Assembly (NCBI RefSeq): GCF_007279655.1
Contig: NZ_QKWN01000002.1
Location: 434,001 to 498,000, forward strand
Direction of reading: 5' to 3'
Length of the DNA: 64,000 nucleotides
Origin: Robertkochia solimangrovi
GTDB lineage: Bacteria; Bacteroidota; Bacteroidia; Flavobacteriales; Flavobacteriaceae
Shown here piece after piece: positions 50,701 to 58,983 of this stretch (its first letter is position 1; the number at the start of each line of letters is the position of its first letter). The position numbers were made by a program, and so were the translations under genes. The notes below the pieces were generated by a model. It had not been told where the DNA came from. It worked only from the letters and a program-made list of their open reading frames with translations, and did not search any database.

Positions 50701-53286
50701 TTATGCTGAGTTCCTGCTGGCATTAATATTACCAAACAAGGAACGTGTCACCATATTTTCAAGTATTTCCTTGCGTTCCGGATCGATCTTTTTAGAAAGT
50801 TCCATCTTCTGAATCTCCAGTAAAGCATATTGTTGTATGGTAAGTAAAGGCAATACAATATTTTCCCTTACCTGAATCGAAGCCCGCATCGAACGGGTAT
50901 CTTCCATCAATTGACTATAACCGGTCACTTCCAGGATCATATCTTTACTACGCTCATATTCCGTATGGATCAATTTCCAGAATTCCCCGAATTCCTTATC
51001 ATCCTGCATATAAGCAGTTAGCTTAAAGAAAGACTTAGTAAGACTCATCATACTGTTTTCAAGAAGGGTCTTAAAGAAAGTGGAATTCTTATACAACGAT
51101 TTAACCTTATCGATCTCACCATTCTTTTTGAACTCCTCAATCGCCAGACCTACCCCGAAGAAACCGGGAACGTTTTGTTTCAACTGGCTCCAGCTTCCCA
51201 CAAAAGGAATTGCTCTCAAATCAGAAAAAACAAGCTTATCCGATTTACCACGCTTAGAAGGCCGGCTTCCGATGTTGGTTTTTGCATAGTATTTCAAGGT
51301 ACTCATTTTCTCCAGATAGGGAAGAAACTTCGGATGATTCTTAAAATCAACATAGGCATCATAACTGATCTCCGCCAGCTTATTCATCGTTTCGCGATCT
51401 TCCTTGTTCAGTGCGAGTGACTTATTCGCATAAATGCCGTTCACCACTCCGGAAGAAAGCAATTGTTCCAAATTATATTGACAGGAATCCTGGGTTCCAA
51501 AGTTAGAACTGATGGTCTGTCCCTGAATGGTCAACTGTATCTCTTCATGTTCGATGGTAGGCCCTAGTGAAGCATAGAACTGGTGCGTTTTTCCACCACC
51601 TCTTGCCGGTGGCCCTCCACGACCATCGAAAAATATTACTTTAACTCCATATTTTCTGGAGATCTTGGTTAGTTCCTCTTTAGCCTTGAAGATACTCCAG
51701 TTCGCCATCAGATAGCCACCATCTTTCGTTCCATCTGAGAAACCGAGCATGATGGTTTGTTTATTCCCTCTTCTCGCCAGGTGGGTTGCATACGACTCAT
51801 TGGTATATAGGGTTTCCATGACCTTATGAGCTACCTGAAGATCATCAACGGTTTCGAACAATGGGATCACATCCAGATCTGGTTGTTCCCAATCACACAT
51901 CCTGATCATCGCAAAGGCTTCCATGACATTCAGAACACTACCATTATTACTGATTATATAACGGTTACATCCCTGCTCTCCATTATTCTTCTGAATAGTT
52001 TTGATCGCATAAATGGACTCCAGAGTAACTCTGGCCATTTCATGCTTAAAGAGTCCGGGATTAACTTTTCCTGTAACTTTACCCAGGACACTGATCTGCT
52101 CCTTCTCCGATAATTTCTCATAGTCTTTCGGAAACATATCCAGACCCATCTCATGAGATTCCTTAACTATATTCTCCAACACATTCGAATGGACTCTGGA
52201 ATCCTGACGAATATCGAGCGATGCAAAATAGAATCCGAATAAATGGATCTTATTGATCAGATCATTCACTTCTTCAACGAACAATGATTGGTGTTTGGTT
52301 TCCAGGATCTCACGGATCTGAACAAGTGTACTCAGCGATTCTTCTGCAGTTATCGTGGTACGACCGCTTTCCAGAAAAATATTCTCATAAAGCTTACCTT
52401 CTAAATCCGTGATCAGTTTATCAACGATCTTAAAAGTGATCCGTCTTCTCAATTTACGCACATCCCGGTAATAATTCTTTAGAATGGTACTTCTCAAACG
52501 ATCAGCTACCTTCAGGGTAATCTCAGTGGTTACGAAAGGATTTCCGTCACGGTCACCACCAGGCCAGAATCCAAGATTGAGAATTTGATTATTCATAGAC
52601 TTACCATCATAGATGTTAGCCTGAATATAATCATAGATACGGCTAATCGTATCGTAAAATACATTTTCAAGATACCAGATCAAACTGACAGCCTCATCGA
52701 AAGGTGTTGGTTTTTCTTTTTTAAAGAACGGAGTTTTCCCTAACTGGGCCAGTAACTTTTTGATGAGTACCAGATCATTTTTACTGATCGCCTCAGCAAG
52801 ATCGGTTATAATTCCCAAAACAGACCCCGGATAGAACTGCGTAGGGTGTGCAGTCAATACCGTACGAACTTTGAAATGATCCAGAAATGCCTTGAGTTCT
52901 TCCGTTTTACTTCTTTCTTCCGCTTCTTCCTTAACATTCCTGAGGGTACCTCTACCGTTCATATTATTCACGATAGGGAATGCCGCGTCTTCGATAGCGT
53001 CGAAAAGCACAACCTGGCGCTCGATATATTGAATGAACCGGAACAAAAGACTCATGCGTTCTTCATCGGACGGCTTATCCATATACTTTTCAAAAAAAGT
53101 ATCAACGATCTGCTCAGGATTCTTATTTTCATCATACCCTTTCTCACACGTCTCCTTAAATAAAGGAAGCATGACTCCGGTATTTGTGATCTCGTCAAAA
53201 GGTAAGGTAATAAAAATGCTGTTGTAAGTCTGATATCGCGATAAAACACTTTCGTTAAATCGTTCAATTCTTGGTTTTCTCAACAT
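50701..53286 (-). CDS. ppc: Phosphoenolpyruvate carboxylase
   Basis: At about 861 residues from the ATG at 53286, this enzyme adds bicarbonate to PEP to give oxaloacetate, feeding the TCA cycle. VRTVLTAHPTQFYP holds the catalytic His; FFDGRGGPPARGGGKTHQF is the PEP/lid loop; GFSDGTKDGGYLMANW is conserved too. A TTG start 27 nt further out is possible but less likely. The C-terminus lacks nothing obvious. It is a single gene on the minus strand. Confidence 0.94.
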   Translation of the reverse strand: MLRKPRIERFNESVLSRYQTYNSIFITLPFDEITNTGVMLPLFKETCEKGYDENKNPEQIVDTFFEKYMDKPSDEERMSLLFRFIQYIERQVVLFDAIEDAAFPIVNNMNGRGTLRNVKEEAEERSKTEELKAFLDHFKVRTVLTAHPTQFYPGSVLGIITDLAEAISKNDLVLIKKLLAQLGKTPFFKKEKPTPFDEAVSLIWYLENVFYDTISRIYDYIQANIYDGKSMNNQILNLGFWPGGDRDGNPFVTTEITLKVADRLRSTILKNYYRDVRKLRRRITFKIVDKLITDLEGKLYENIFLESGRTTITAEESLSTLVQIREILETKHQSLFVEEVNDLINKIHLFGFYFASLDIRQDSRVHSNVLENIVKESHEMGLDMFPKDYEKLSEKEQISVLGKVTGKVNPGLFKHEMARVTLESIYAIKTIQKNNGEQGCNRYIISNNGSVLNVMEAFAMIRMCDWEQPDLDVIPLFETVDDLQVAHKVMETLYTNESYATHLARRGNKQTIMLGFSDGTKDGGYLMANWSIFKAKEELTKISRKYGVKVIFFDGRGGPPARGGGKTHQFYASLGPTIEHEEIQLTIQGQTISSNFGTQDSCQYNLEQLLSSGVVNGIYANKSLALNKEDRETMNKLAEISYDAYVDFKNHPKFLPYLEKMSTLKYYAKTNIGSRPSKRGKSDKLVFSDLRAIPFVGSWSQLKQNVPGFFGVGLAIEEFKKNGEIDKVKSLYKNSTFFKTLLENSMMSLTKSFFKLTAYMQDDKEFGEFWKLIHTEYERSKDMILEVTGYSQLMEDTRSMRASIQVRENIVLPLLTIQQYALLEIQKMELSKKIDPERKEILENMVTRSLFGNINASRNSA

Positions 53287-53313
53287 ATAGTTCAATTTTA
53301 CGTGAAGATACAA

Positions 53314-53510
53314 AAAAGCCCCCTTTTAAGTAAAGGTTCAAGCACTCTTAATGCAATTTCAACAAAATTTCACAGAATGTTAGAATCCTGGGTAAAATCC
53401 CCGCCTTAAACCTAATAACCTAAACAACAGCAACTTGATGAACATATAGCAAAAACAAGCACGGCATATGCTCCCGAATGGTGTCTCATACCGGGTTTAC
53501 GATAGAAAAG
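53314..53510. other. Intergenic region upstream of ppc
   Basis: About 200 nt with no ORF. It contains the ppc leader and a weak inverted repeat (CCTTTTAAGTAAAGG at about 53323-53337). Confidence 0.35.
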
Positions 53511-53562
53511 AAATAAAAAAAACCTTTATATGTCGCTTTACTCAGGCAACATATAAAGGTTT
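53511..53562 (-). terminator. Terminator of the lrp-like gene
   Basis: A 13-bp stem AACCTTTATATGT / ACATATAAAGGTT around 16 bases, followed on the minus strand by seven or more T. It lies 42 nt after the stop at 53604. Confidence 0.8.
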
Positions 53563-53603
53563 CTGATCCCAAAGGATCAATGAGTTATAAGATCTTTCAG
53601 AAA

Positions 53604-54083
53604 CTATAGATCATTGAAGATCGTATGCATAAGACGTTTCTTGTCATTGATGCTTTCTTCAAGAGAAATCATTGTTTCTGTACGACTTACACCATCAATA
53701 TCGTCGATTTTAAAGATAACGTCCTTCGCGTGTTTAGTGTCGCGTGCACGGATCTTGCAAAAGATATTGAACTTACCGGTGGTAATGTGAGCCACAGTAA
53801 TATAAGGTATCTGATTCAGTCGTTCCAGTACGAATTTGGTCTGATGGGTACGTTCAAGGAAAATTCCGACGTATGCGATGAACGAATAGCCCAGTTTGAC
53901 ATAATCAAGAGTTAAGGATGAACCCTTAATAATTCCCGCATCTTCCATTTTCTTCACTCTTACATGTACCGTTCCAGCAGAGATCAATAATTTTTTCGCA
54001 ATGTCTGTGAAGGGAGTACGAGTGTTATCTATCAGCATATCAAGTATTTGATGATCTACCTCGTCTAATTTAAATTTAGCCAT
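53604..54083 (-). CDS. Lrp/AsnC family transcriptional regulator
   Basis: The 159-residue protein has an N-terminal helix-turn-helix (ILDMLIDNTRTPFTDIAKKLLISAGTVHVRVKKMEDAGII) at about residues 8-50. A RAM ligand domain lies at about 65-150 (HITTGKFNIFCKIRARDTKHAKDVIFKIDDIDGVSRTETMI). It senses amino acids or related small molecules and oligomerises on DNA. TGCAA words lie on both sides of its leader (about 54110-54155), which may be its own binding site; that is weak. It is a single gene with a terminator. Confidence 0.93.
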   Translation of the reverse strand: MAKFKLDEVDHQILDMLIDNTRTPFTDIAKKLLISAGTVHVRVKKMEDAGIIKGSSLTLDYVKLGYSFIAYVGIFLERTHQTKFVLERLNQIPYITVAHITTGKFNIFCKIRARDTKHAKDVIFKIDDIDGVSRTETMISLEESINDKKRLMHTIFNDL

Positions 54084-54180
54084 AGTTATTTCATTTATTC
54101 TAAGGAATATGCAAAAAAAATAAAAAAATCTTAATACATCCTAATTTTTGTTGCATTTTTTTATCAACTGAATGAAAATT

Positions 54181-55317
54181 CTAACTAAAACGTTGTAGTA
54201 AATCTCTTATTTCCAAACTCTCGTTTTGATCTATTTTCGTGATATCGACTACCGCTCCCTGAGCATTTAATTCTATATGACCAAACTTAGCAGACAGGTC
54301 ACCATAATCTTCTAATGCCGGTACAAAATCGATATCGCCATTTACGAGTGTCTCCTTATATAGTATACCAAGATCAGCAGCAAGCTCCTTCTCCCCTTCT
54401 GAAATGGTGGTATTTCTTACAATAACATCCAGGAACAATTTATCATTTTCCGGAATCATGAAGTATTCTTCATAATCGAAACGCTCCAGCTCTTCATTCG
54501 CTAACACCTCCAAAGCACGCACAAGTGCTATCGCAATATACATTCGGGTTTTAAGACGTTTATAATCATGCGGATAATGTCCTGATTCAAACAATACGGT
54601 TGGAACACCTGCAGACTGAAAAGTATCGCCCACACAGTTTATATTAAAGGAATCATCATAGCGACCTACCTGTCCGGGAATAAGTGGCTGTAGCACTTCA
54701 TTCATCGCAACGATAAGTTGCATACTTGCCATACGTACGACATTGACAGACCGTTCCTCATCTTTTGCAGGAGACAAAAAAGATACAGTGGCGGGGTGCT
54801 GATATTTACCAGCGCTGAAAATAGTACGCTGATCATGAAGATTAAAACAGAAATCGGGTTCAAATGCAGCAAATACTTCACTAAGAACACGACTTTCGGG
54901 CTGAGATAGATCCTGCGCATCGCGATTCAGGTCTACTTTATTATGATTTACCCGCGTATAGGCCGTCGCCCCGTCAGGATTCAGTACCGGAATGATCTCT
55001 AGCGTAAGATTCTTAAGAACGAACTCCCTGAAAGAATCATTAGAGGCCATAAAATGCAGCAGATCCATCAACGCACGCGTTGTGGTAGATTCATTTCCAT
55101 GCATCTGTGACCACATCAATAATTTCAAATTGCCTGTACCACATCGATAAATATATATAGGTCTGCCTTCAACAGATTCTCCACGGAATTCTTTGGTCAG
55201 CCATCCAGAATAGGTATCAAGCTCCTTTTCTATATCCTGAAACCGTAAATACCGCCCTTCATGGCCAGGCTTATAATATTCAGTGTAGTTTTCTGTGAAT
55301 TCAAGTGTAAAACTCAT
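54181..55317 (-). CDS. M14-family zinc carboxypeptidase-like protein
   Basis: This 378-residue cytoplasmic protein has no signal peptide. The zinc ligands are His and Glu in SQMHGNESTTTRA and His in FNLHDQRT; the catalytic Glu is in PTVLFESGHYP. PDGATAYTRVNHNKVDLNRD is a further family signature. The C-terminal 100 residues are not part of the fold core. It probably removes C-terminal amino acids or works on peptide-like conjugates. It is divergent from the XRE gene and shares a palindrome-rich region with it, which suggests joint control. Confidence 0.85.
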   Translation of the reverse strand: MSFTLEFTENYTEYYKPGHEGRYLRFQDIEKELDTYSGWLTKEFRGESVEGRPIYIYRCGTGNLKLLMWSQMHGNESTTTRALMDLLHFMASNDSFREFVLKNLTLEIIPVLNPDGATAYTRVNHNKVDLNRDAQDLSQPESRVLSEVFAAFEPDFCFNLHDQRTIFSAGKYQHPATVSFLSPAKDEERSVNVVRMASMQLIVAMNEVLQPLIPGQVGRYDDSFNINCVGDTFQSAGVPTVLFESGHYPHDYKRLKTRMYIAIALVRALEVLANEELERFDYEEYFMIPENDKLFLDVIVRNTTISEGEKELAADLGILYKETLVNGDIDFVPALEDYGDLSAKFGHIELNAQGAVVDITKIDQNESLEIRDLLQRFS

Positions 55318-55329
55318 AGCTGTTTATTT

Positions 55330-55344
55330 GTTCACAAATGTAAC
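55330..55344. promoter_or_regulatory. Operator palindrome copy 1 (diverged), M14 side
   Basis: GTTCACAAATGTAAC is the TTTACA-nn-TGTAAA pattern with two changes, 13 nt upstream of the M14 start. Confidence 0.55.
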
Positions 55345-55354
55345 ATTTAAATAG

Positions 55355-55368
55355 TTTACAAATGTAAA
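55355..55368. promoter_or_regulatory. Operator palindrome copy 2, M14 side
   Basis: TTTACAAATGTAAA, a perfect TTTACA-AA-TGTAAA, 38 nt upstream of the M14 start; a G precedes it as in copies 1, 3 and 4. Confidence 0.7.
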
Positions 55369-55575
55369 ATTCAATTAAATAGCAGTATGTTTACACCGCT
55401 AAACAAGCTATTGTTTCCGCAGATTTGCCCTTGTTTTAAAGATTGTATGTTTAAATAAAATCAAATAGCTATTATTATACTGTATATTAGTTAATTATGT
55501 TATGTCATTTAATGTGAATTATTAAACAAATTGCTGTATTTAGAGCTCTGAAGTCGGTTAGGATTGTGAATAGTG
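55369..55575. other. AT-rich centre of the M14/XRE divergent region
   Basis: No ORF. It contains one further half-site (GTTTACACC at about 55388). The two operator clusters are separated by about 207 nt. Confidence 0.4.
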
Positions 55576-55589
55576 TTTACATTTGTAAA
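55576..55589. promoter_or_regulatory. Operator palindrome copy 3, XRE side
   Basis: TTTACATTTGTAAA, the same palindrome read from the other strand, 36 nt before the XRE ATG. Confidence 0.7.
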
Positions 55590-55611
55590 TACATTGAGGT
55601 AAAATATTTTG

Positions 55612-55625
55612 TTTACATTTGTAAC
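55612..55625. promoter_or_regulatory. Operator palindrome copy 4, touching the XRE start
   Basis: TTTACATTTGTAAC with 13 of 14 matches to copy 3; its last base is directly before the ATG at 55626, so a bound protein would also block translation or initiation near the start. Confidence 0.7.
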
Positions 55626-56045
55626 ATGATAAATTCAGTTGACTTTAGTAAACGTTTGGAGCAGGTTCTGGATTATTACGAACTAACCGCTTCAGCTTTT
55701 GCCGACACCATCGGTGTACAACGATCTTCTATCTCACACATTCTTTCAGGAAGAAACAAACCGAGCCTGGACTTTGTCATGAAGATCCTTCAGCATTTTC
55801 CCGATGTGGAATTATATTGGCTCCTGAACGGAAAAGGCAATTTCCCCTTAAAACGGAATTCCACAGCTGCGGTCACTACCCCGAACCTGAAACTTGAATT
55901 TGAAGAACCTGAAACCAAACCACAGGAAAAAACGGTGACTGCACTTACGCAGGAAATCGTGACATCCCAAAAAGAAAAGGAGATCGCCCGTATTGTTATT
56001 TTCTATACGAATGGTACCTTTGAAGAATTCAAAAAACCATCTTAA
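55626..56045 (+). CDS. XRE-family (HTH) transcriptional regulator
   Basis: The 139-residue protein has a HTH_3 domain at about residues 6-65 (FSKRLEQVLDYYELTASAFADTIGVQRSSISHILSGRNKPS, then LDFVMKILQHFP). A WLLNGKGNFP segment follows, common in flavobacterial regulators of this kind, and then a charged C-terminal linker. The start is set at 55626. The longer frame from 55566 would encode the operator repeats as a repeated VYIC peptide, which argues against it. The small lipoprotein gene begins 2 nt after its stop. Confidence 0.85.
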   Translation: MINSVDFSKRLEQVLDYYELTASAFADTIGVQRSSISHILSGRNKPSLDFVMKILQHFPDVELYWLLNGKGNFPLKRNSTAAVTTPNLKLEFEEPETKPQEKTVTALTQEIVTSQKEKEIARIVIFYTNGTFEEFKKPS

Positions 56046-56047
56046 GA

Positions 56048-56425
56048 ATGCTTCGATATCTTCTGGGAATATGCATCGCGATCACTACAGTTTCATGTTA
56101 CAATGCTCAAAGTGACTGCAAGAATTTTAAAACTGGTGAATTTCAATTTAATTATACACTCGACGGTCGTGAAGTCGAAACAACTTTTATCAGAAACGAT
56201 AGCATGGAATATGATATCATCGATGGAAAAACAGATACCAATACGGTGCGATGGATCAACGATTGTGAATTTATTGTGAAGAAAATCAATCCCCAAACAA
56301 TTTCAGAAGGCAAGGCTATCCATATTAAAATCTTGACCACATCAAAAAATTCTTATACTTTTGAGTATTCACTTGTCGGTGATACAAAGAACAAACAAAA
56401 AGGAGTTGCTCATAAAATTAACTGA
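56048..56425 (+). CDS. Small lipoprotein of unknown function
   Basis: The 125-residue protein has a lipobox with Cys17 (TVSC). A beta-rich domain opens CKNFKTGEFQFNYTLDG and later has WINDCEFIVKKINP with a second Cys. In related organisms I recall members of this family carrying the wrong label 'DNA topoisomerase IV', probably copied by genome proximity; nothing in the sequence supports that. It lies 2 nt after the XRE stop and 5 nt before TerC, so the three are one operon. Function unknown. Confidence 0.75.
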   Translation: MLRYLLGICIAITTVSCYNAQSDCKNFKTGEFQFNYTLDGREVETTFIRNDSMEYDIIDGKTDTNTVRWINDCEFIVKKINPQTISEGKAIHIKILTTSKNSYTFEYSLVGDTKNKQKGVAHKIN

Positions 56426-56430
56426 TCAGT

Positions 56431-57246
56431 ATGTTTGAAGTGTTTTCCAGCGCAGATGCATGGGTAGCTTTGTTGACGCTTACCTTTCTGGAGATCGTTT
56501 TAGGCATCGATAATATCGTGTTTATTTCTATTGCCGCAAATAAACTCCCTGAGCACCAGAAAAAGAAAGCCACCAATATCGGATTACTGCTCGCCATGGT
56601 TCAGCGTATTATTCTTTTGATGGCTGTAAGCTACCTGGTCGGACTCAATAAACCCTTTGCTTATATCGACAACAGCTGGTTTTCTGCTGGCATCAGCTGG
56701 CAGGCCGTCATTCTTTTCGTAGGTGGAATTTTCCTGCTCTACAAAAGCACCTCAGAGATCCATGAAAAAGTAGAGATCCCCGATCACGATGTCAACGAAC
56801 TAAAATCAAAGAACCTGTCCACCCTGTCAAAAGCGATCATTCAGATCGTGATCATCGATTTTATTTTCAGTATCGATTCCATACTAACCGCTGTTGGGAT
56901 GACCAACGGCGTGGGATCAAACCCTAATCATTCTCTTGTAATTATGATCATCGCAGTCGTAATCTCTATTCTGATCATGATGCTTTTTGCTAATCCCATT
57001 AGAGAATTTATACATAAACACCCCTCGATGCAACTTCTGGCTTTAGCTTTTCTGATCTTGATCGGCTTTATGTTGATCACGGAAGCGGCACACCTATCCC
57101 ATACTACTATATTCGATCAATCGATCGGTGCAATACCTAAAGGTTATCTTTATTTCGCTATTGCATTTTCCTTACTCGTTGAATTCCTAAACATGAAGCT
57201 GAGGAAAAAGATCGAAGTTACCAATGATGATAATGAGAATGAATAG
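56431..57246 (+). CDS. TerC family membrane protein
   Basis: The 271-residue protein has seven TM segments. The acidic residues in the membrane are seen in FLEIVLGIDNIVFISI (TM1) and VIIDFIFSIDSILTAVGMT. They are the hallmarks of TerC proteins, which recent work links to Mn2+ export and to metalation of secreted proteins. The region between TM3 and TM4 is charged. It is the last gene of the XRE operon. The tellurite-resistance name is historical and is not implied here. Confidence 0.93.
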   Translation: MFEVFSSADAWVALLTLTFLEIVLGIDNIVFISIAANKLPEHQKKKATNIGLLLAMVQRIILLMAVSYLVGLNKPFAYIDNSWFSAGISWQAVILFVGGIFLLYKSTSEIHEKVEIPDHDVNELKSKNLSTLSKAIIQIVIIDFIFSIDSILTAVGMTNGVGSNPNHSLVIMIIAVVISILIMMLFANPIREFIHKHPSMQLLALAFLILIGFMLITEAAHLSHTTIFDQSIGAIPKGYLYFAIAFSLLVEFLNMKLRKKIEVTNDDNENE

Positions 57247-57292
57247 TTAATTTCAAATCTGAAGGGAAGCACCTTCTAAAGACACAGCCGTA

Positions 57293-58396
57293 ATGGATGT
57301 ATGGATGTATGACATCAGGGCAGCGGTATTCGTTTTTCCGTTTATCGCGCTTCTGGCCACCACACCCGTAGTGTGGTATCATTATAAAAAATATGGATAC
57401 CTGCACAACCAGCGGGCAGTGGTAATATATTCCTTTCTGTTCTATTGTATTTGCGCCTATTTCCTGACCATTCTTCCATTGCCAAAAATCACCCCGGATT
57501 TCTGTCTGACCTATCGCGATAAATTCCAACCCATTTTCGTGCCTTTCAATTTCATCAATAACCTGAAAGATGAATTACAGGGACAATACAGCGTTTCACA
57601 CCTTTGGCACAGCTTCACCTTATTGGTGAACGCACTGAATATATTATTGCTTTTCCCATTCGGATTTTTCTTAAGGTATCTATTTAATAGAAGTACCATA
57701 ACGATCATATTATTAAGCTTTTGCGCTTCTTTATTTTTTGAAGTGAGCCAAGTAACCGCCTTGTTCGGACTCTATCCTTGTCCTTATCGCTTATTCGAAG
57801 CTGATGACCTTATGTTCAATACACTGGGAGGTTTTATCGGAGGTGAAACCGCAAGACAACTCACCTTCCTGCCTTCCATGAAACCCATACCGACCAGAAA
57901 TCGCTACCGAATCAATTATACAAGACGATTCCTGTCATTTGCTGTCGACCTGGTACTGATTACCATTTTCGCTTTTATGTCTACAAGATTCCCATGGCAG
58001 GATTTTGTTGACCTTTTGATCCTTATTCTTTATTTCACGGTGATTCCGTTATTATTTACAGGATCCACTCCCGGGAAACGGCTGTTTGGATTTCAACTCG
58101 TCGATAAATATGGTGAGCCTGCTAGCTGGGCACAACTCCTGATCCGGAATTTCATTTTGTATATAATACCGATTTTCGGAACCGATTCACTGAGAAAACA
58201 TTGGGAAATAGACCCGTTCGAACTCAGGTCTCTGATCAACCTTCTTTTCATACCTGCCCTGTATTTTTTGATACTGGTGATCCCTGCTTTACTCCGTAAA
58301 GACAAGAGAGGACTTCATGATATCATAGCTGGCACCCGACAACGATTACGCCCTAAGAGCATTAAACTATCACTTCATCAAAATCATGTTAACTAA
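57293..58396 (+). CDS. VanZ-RDD fusion membrane protein
   Basis: The 367-residue protein has an N-terminal VanZ-like part (about residues 40-190). It includes LLFPFGFFLRYLFN and a helix with SLFFEVSQVTALFG, followed by DLMFNTLGGFIGG. The C-terminal RDD domain (about 205-355) has RRFLSFAVDLVLI, STPGKRLFGFQLVDKYG and KDKRGLHDIIAGTRQ. Each part is a small helical membrane domain of unknown biochemical role. The fusion is seen in Bacteroidota. It starts 47 nt after terC and may be co-transcribed. Confidence 0.85.
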   Translation: MDVWMYDIRAAVFVFPFIALLATTPVVWYHYKKYGYLHNQRAVVIYSFLFYCICAYFLTILPLPKITPDFCLTYRDKFQPIFVPFNFINNLKDELQGQYSVSHLWHSFTLLVNALNILLLFPFGFFLRYLFNRSTITIILLSFCASLFFEVSQVTALFGLYPCPYRLFEADDLMFNTLGGFIGGETARQLTFLPSMKPIPTRNRYRINYTRRFLSFAVDLVLITIFAFMSTRFPWQDFVDLLILILYFTVIPLLFTGSTPGKRLFGFQLVDKYGEPASWAQLLIRNFILYIIPIFGTDSLRKHWEIDPFELRSLINLLFIPALYFLILVIPALLRKDKRGLHDIIAGTRQRLRPKSIKLSLHQNHVN

Positions 58397-58517
58397 TTTA
58401 TTATAAGCTAGTTATGCATTTTGTTTAATGTTGGAAATCATGGTTTTTTTCGAATTTAGGCTTTCATTTCAACACTAAAATAAAAATAGTATCTTAGAAA
58501 TATAAGATTTCAACATC

Positions 58518-58961
58518 ATGGGATTCGATAATTTCTTCAGCGGTGAAATGTTGGTTTTTTGTTTAAAGATATTCTTTGCTTCGATCTCAGGTTTACTGAT
58601 CGGACTCGAAAGGGAGATCAAAGGAAAAAGTGCAGGATTGAAGACCAACGCACTGGTTTCCCTTGGCGCTTGTGTATTTGTAATCGTTTCACTAAAATTT
58701 CAAGGAGAACAATATGCAGATGTTACGAGGGTATTGAGTCAAGTTGTGACCGGGGTAGGTTTTCTTGGTGCCGGAGTGATTCTTCAACAACAAAACAAAA
58801 TAAAAGGATTAACTACAGCGGCCACAATCTGGTGTAGTGCCGGGGCCGGATGTCTCGCGGCCACGGCTATGTATTCAGAACTGATCATTTTCGCAATATG
58901 TGTAATCGTGATCAATATTGTCTTTGGATTTGTCGATGCTAAAATCGAAAACCGGAGGTAG
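58518..58961 (+). CDS. MgtC/SapB family membrane protein
   Basis: The 147-residue protein has five hydrophobic segments. The conserved opening is SGLLIGLEREIKGKSAGLKTNALVSLGACVF, which carries the family's IGLERE and GLKT motifs. GAGVILQQQNKIKGLTTAATIWCSAGAGCLAA follows. It lacks the cytoplasmic C-terminal domain of true MgtC virulence proteins, which is usual for the MgtC/SapB relatives. Function is uncertain; it is linked with Mg2+ and pH stress in other bacteria. Confidence 0.9.
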   Translation: MGFDNFFSGEMLVFCLKIFFASISGLLIGLEREIKGKSAGLKTNALVSLGACVFVIVSLKFQGEQYADVTRVLSQVVTGVGFLGAGVILQQQNKIKGLTTAATIWCSAGAGCLAATAMYSELIIFAICVIVINIVFGFVDAKIENRR

Positions 58962-58983
58962 TAAATAAACTCTGATTCTGCCG

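Noticed and set aside
55566-55625. Upstream start of the XRE gene
   Set aside because: The extra 20 residues are a translation of the operator repeats (VYIC twice) and begin with a non-ATG codon; the ATG at 55626 fits the HTH domain.
55330-55625. Phage or conjugative-element border
   Set aside because: The repeats are palindromes placed at two gene starts, which fits operators; no integrase, phage or transfer gene lies nearby.
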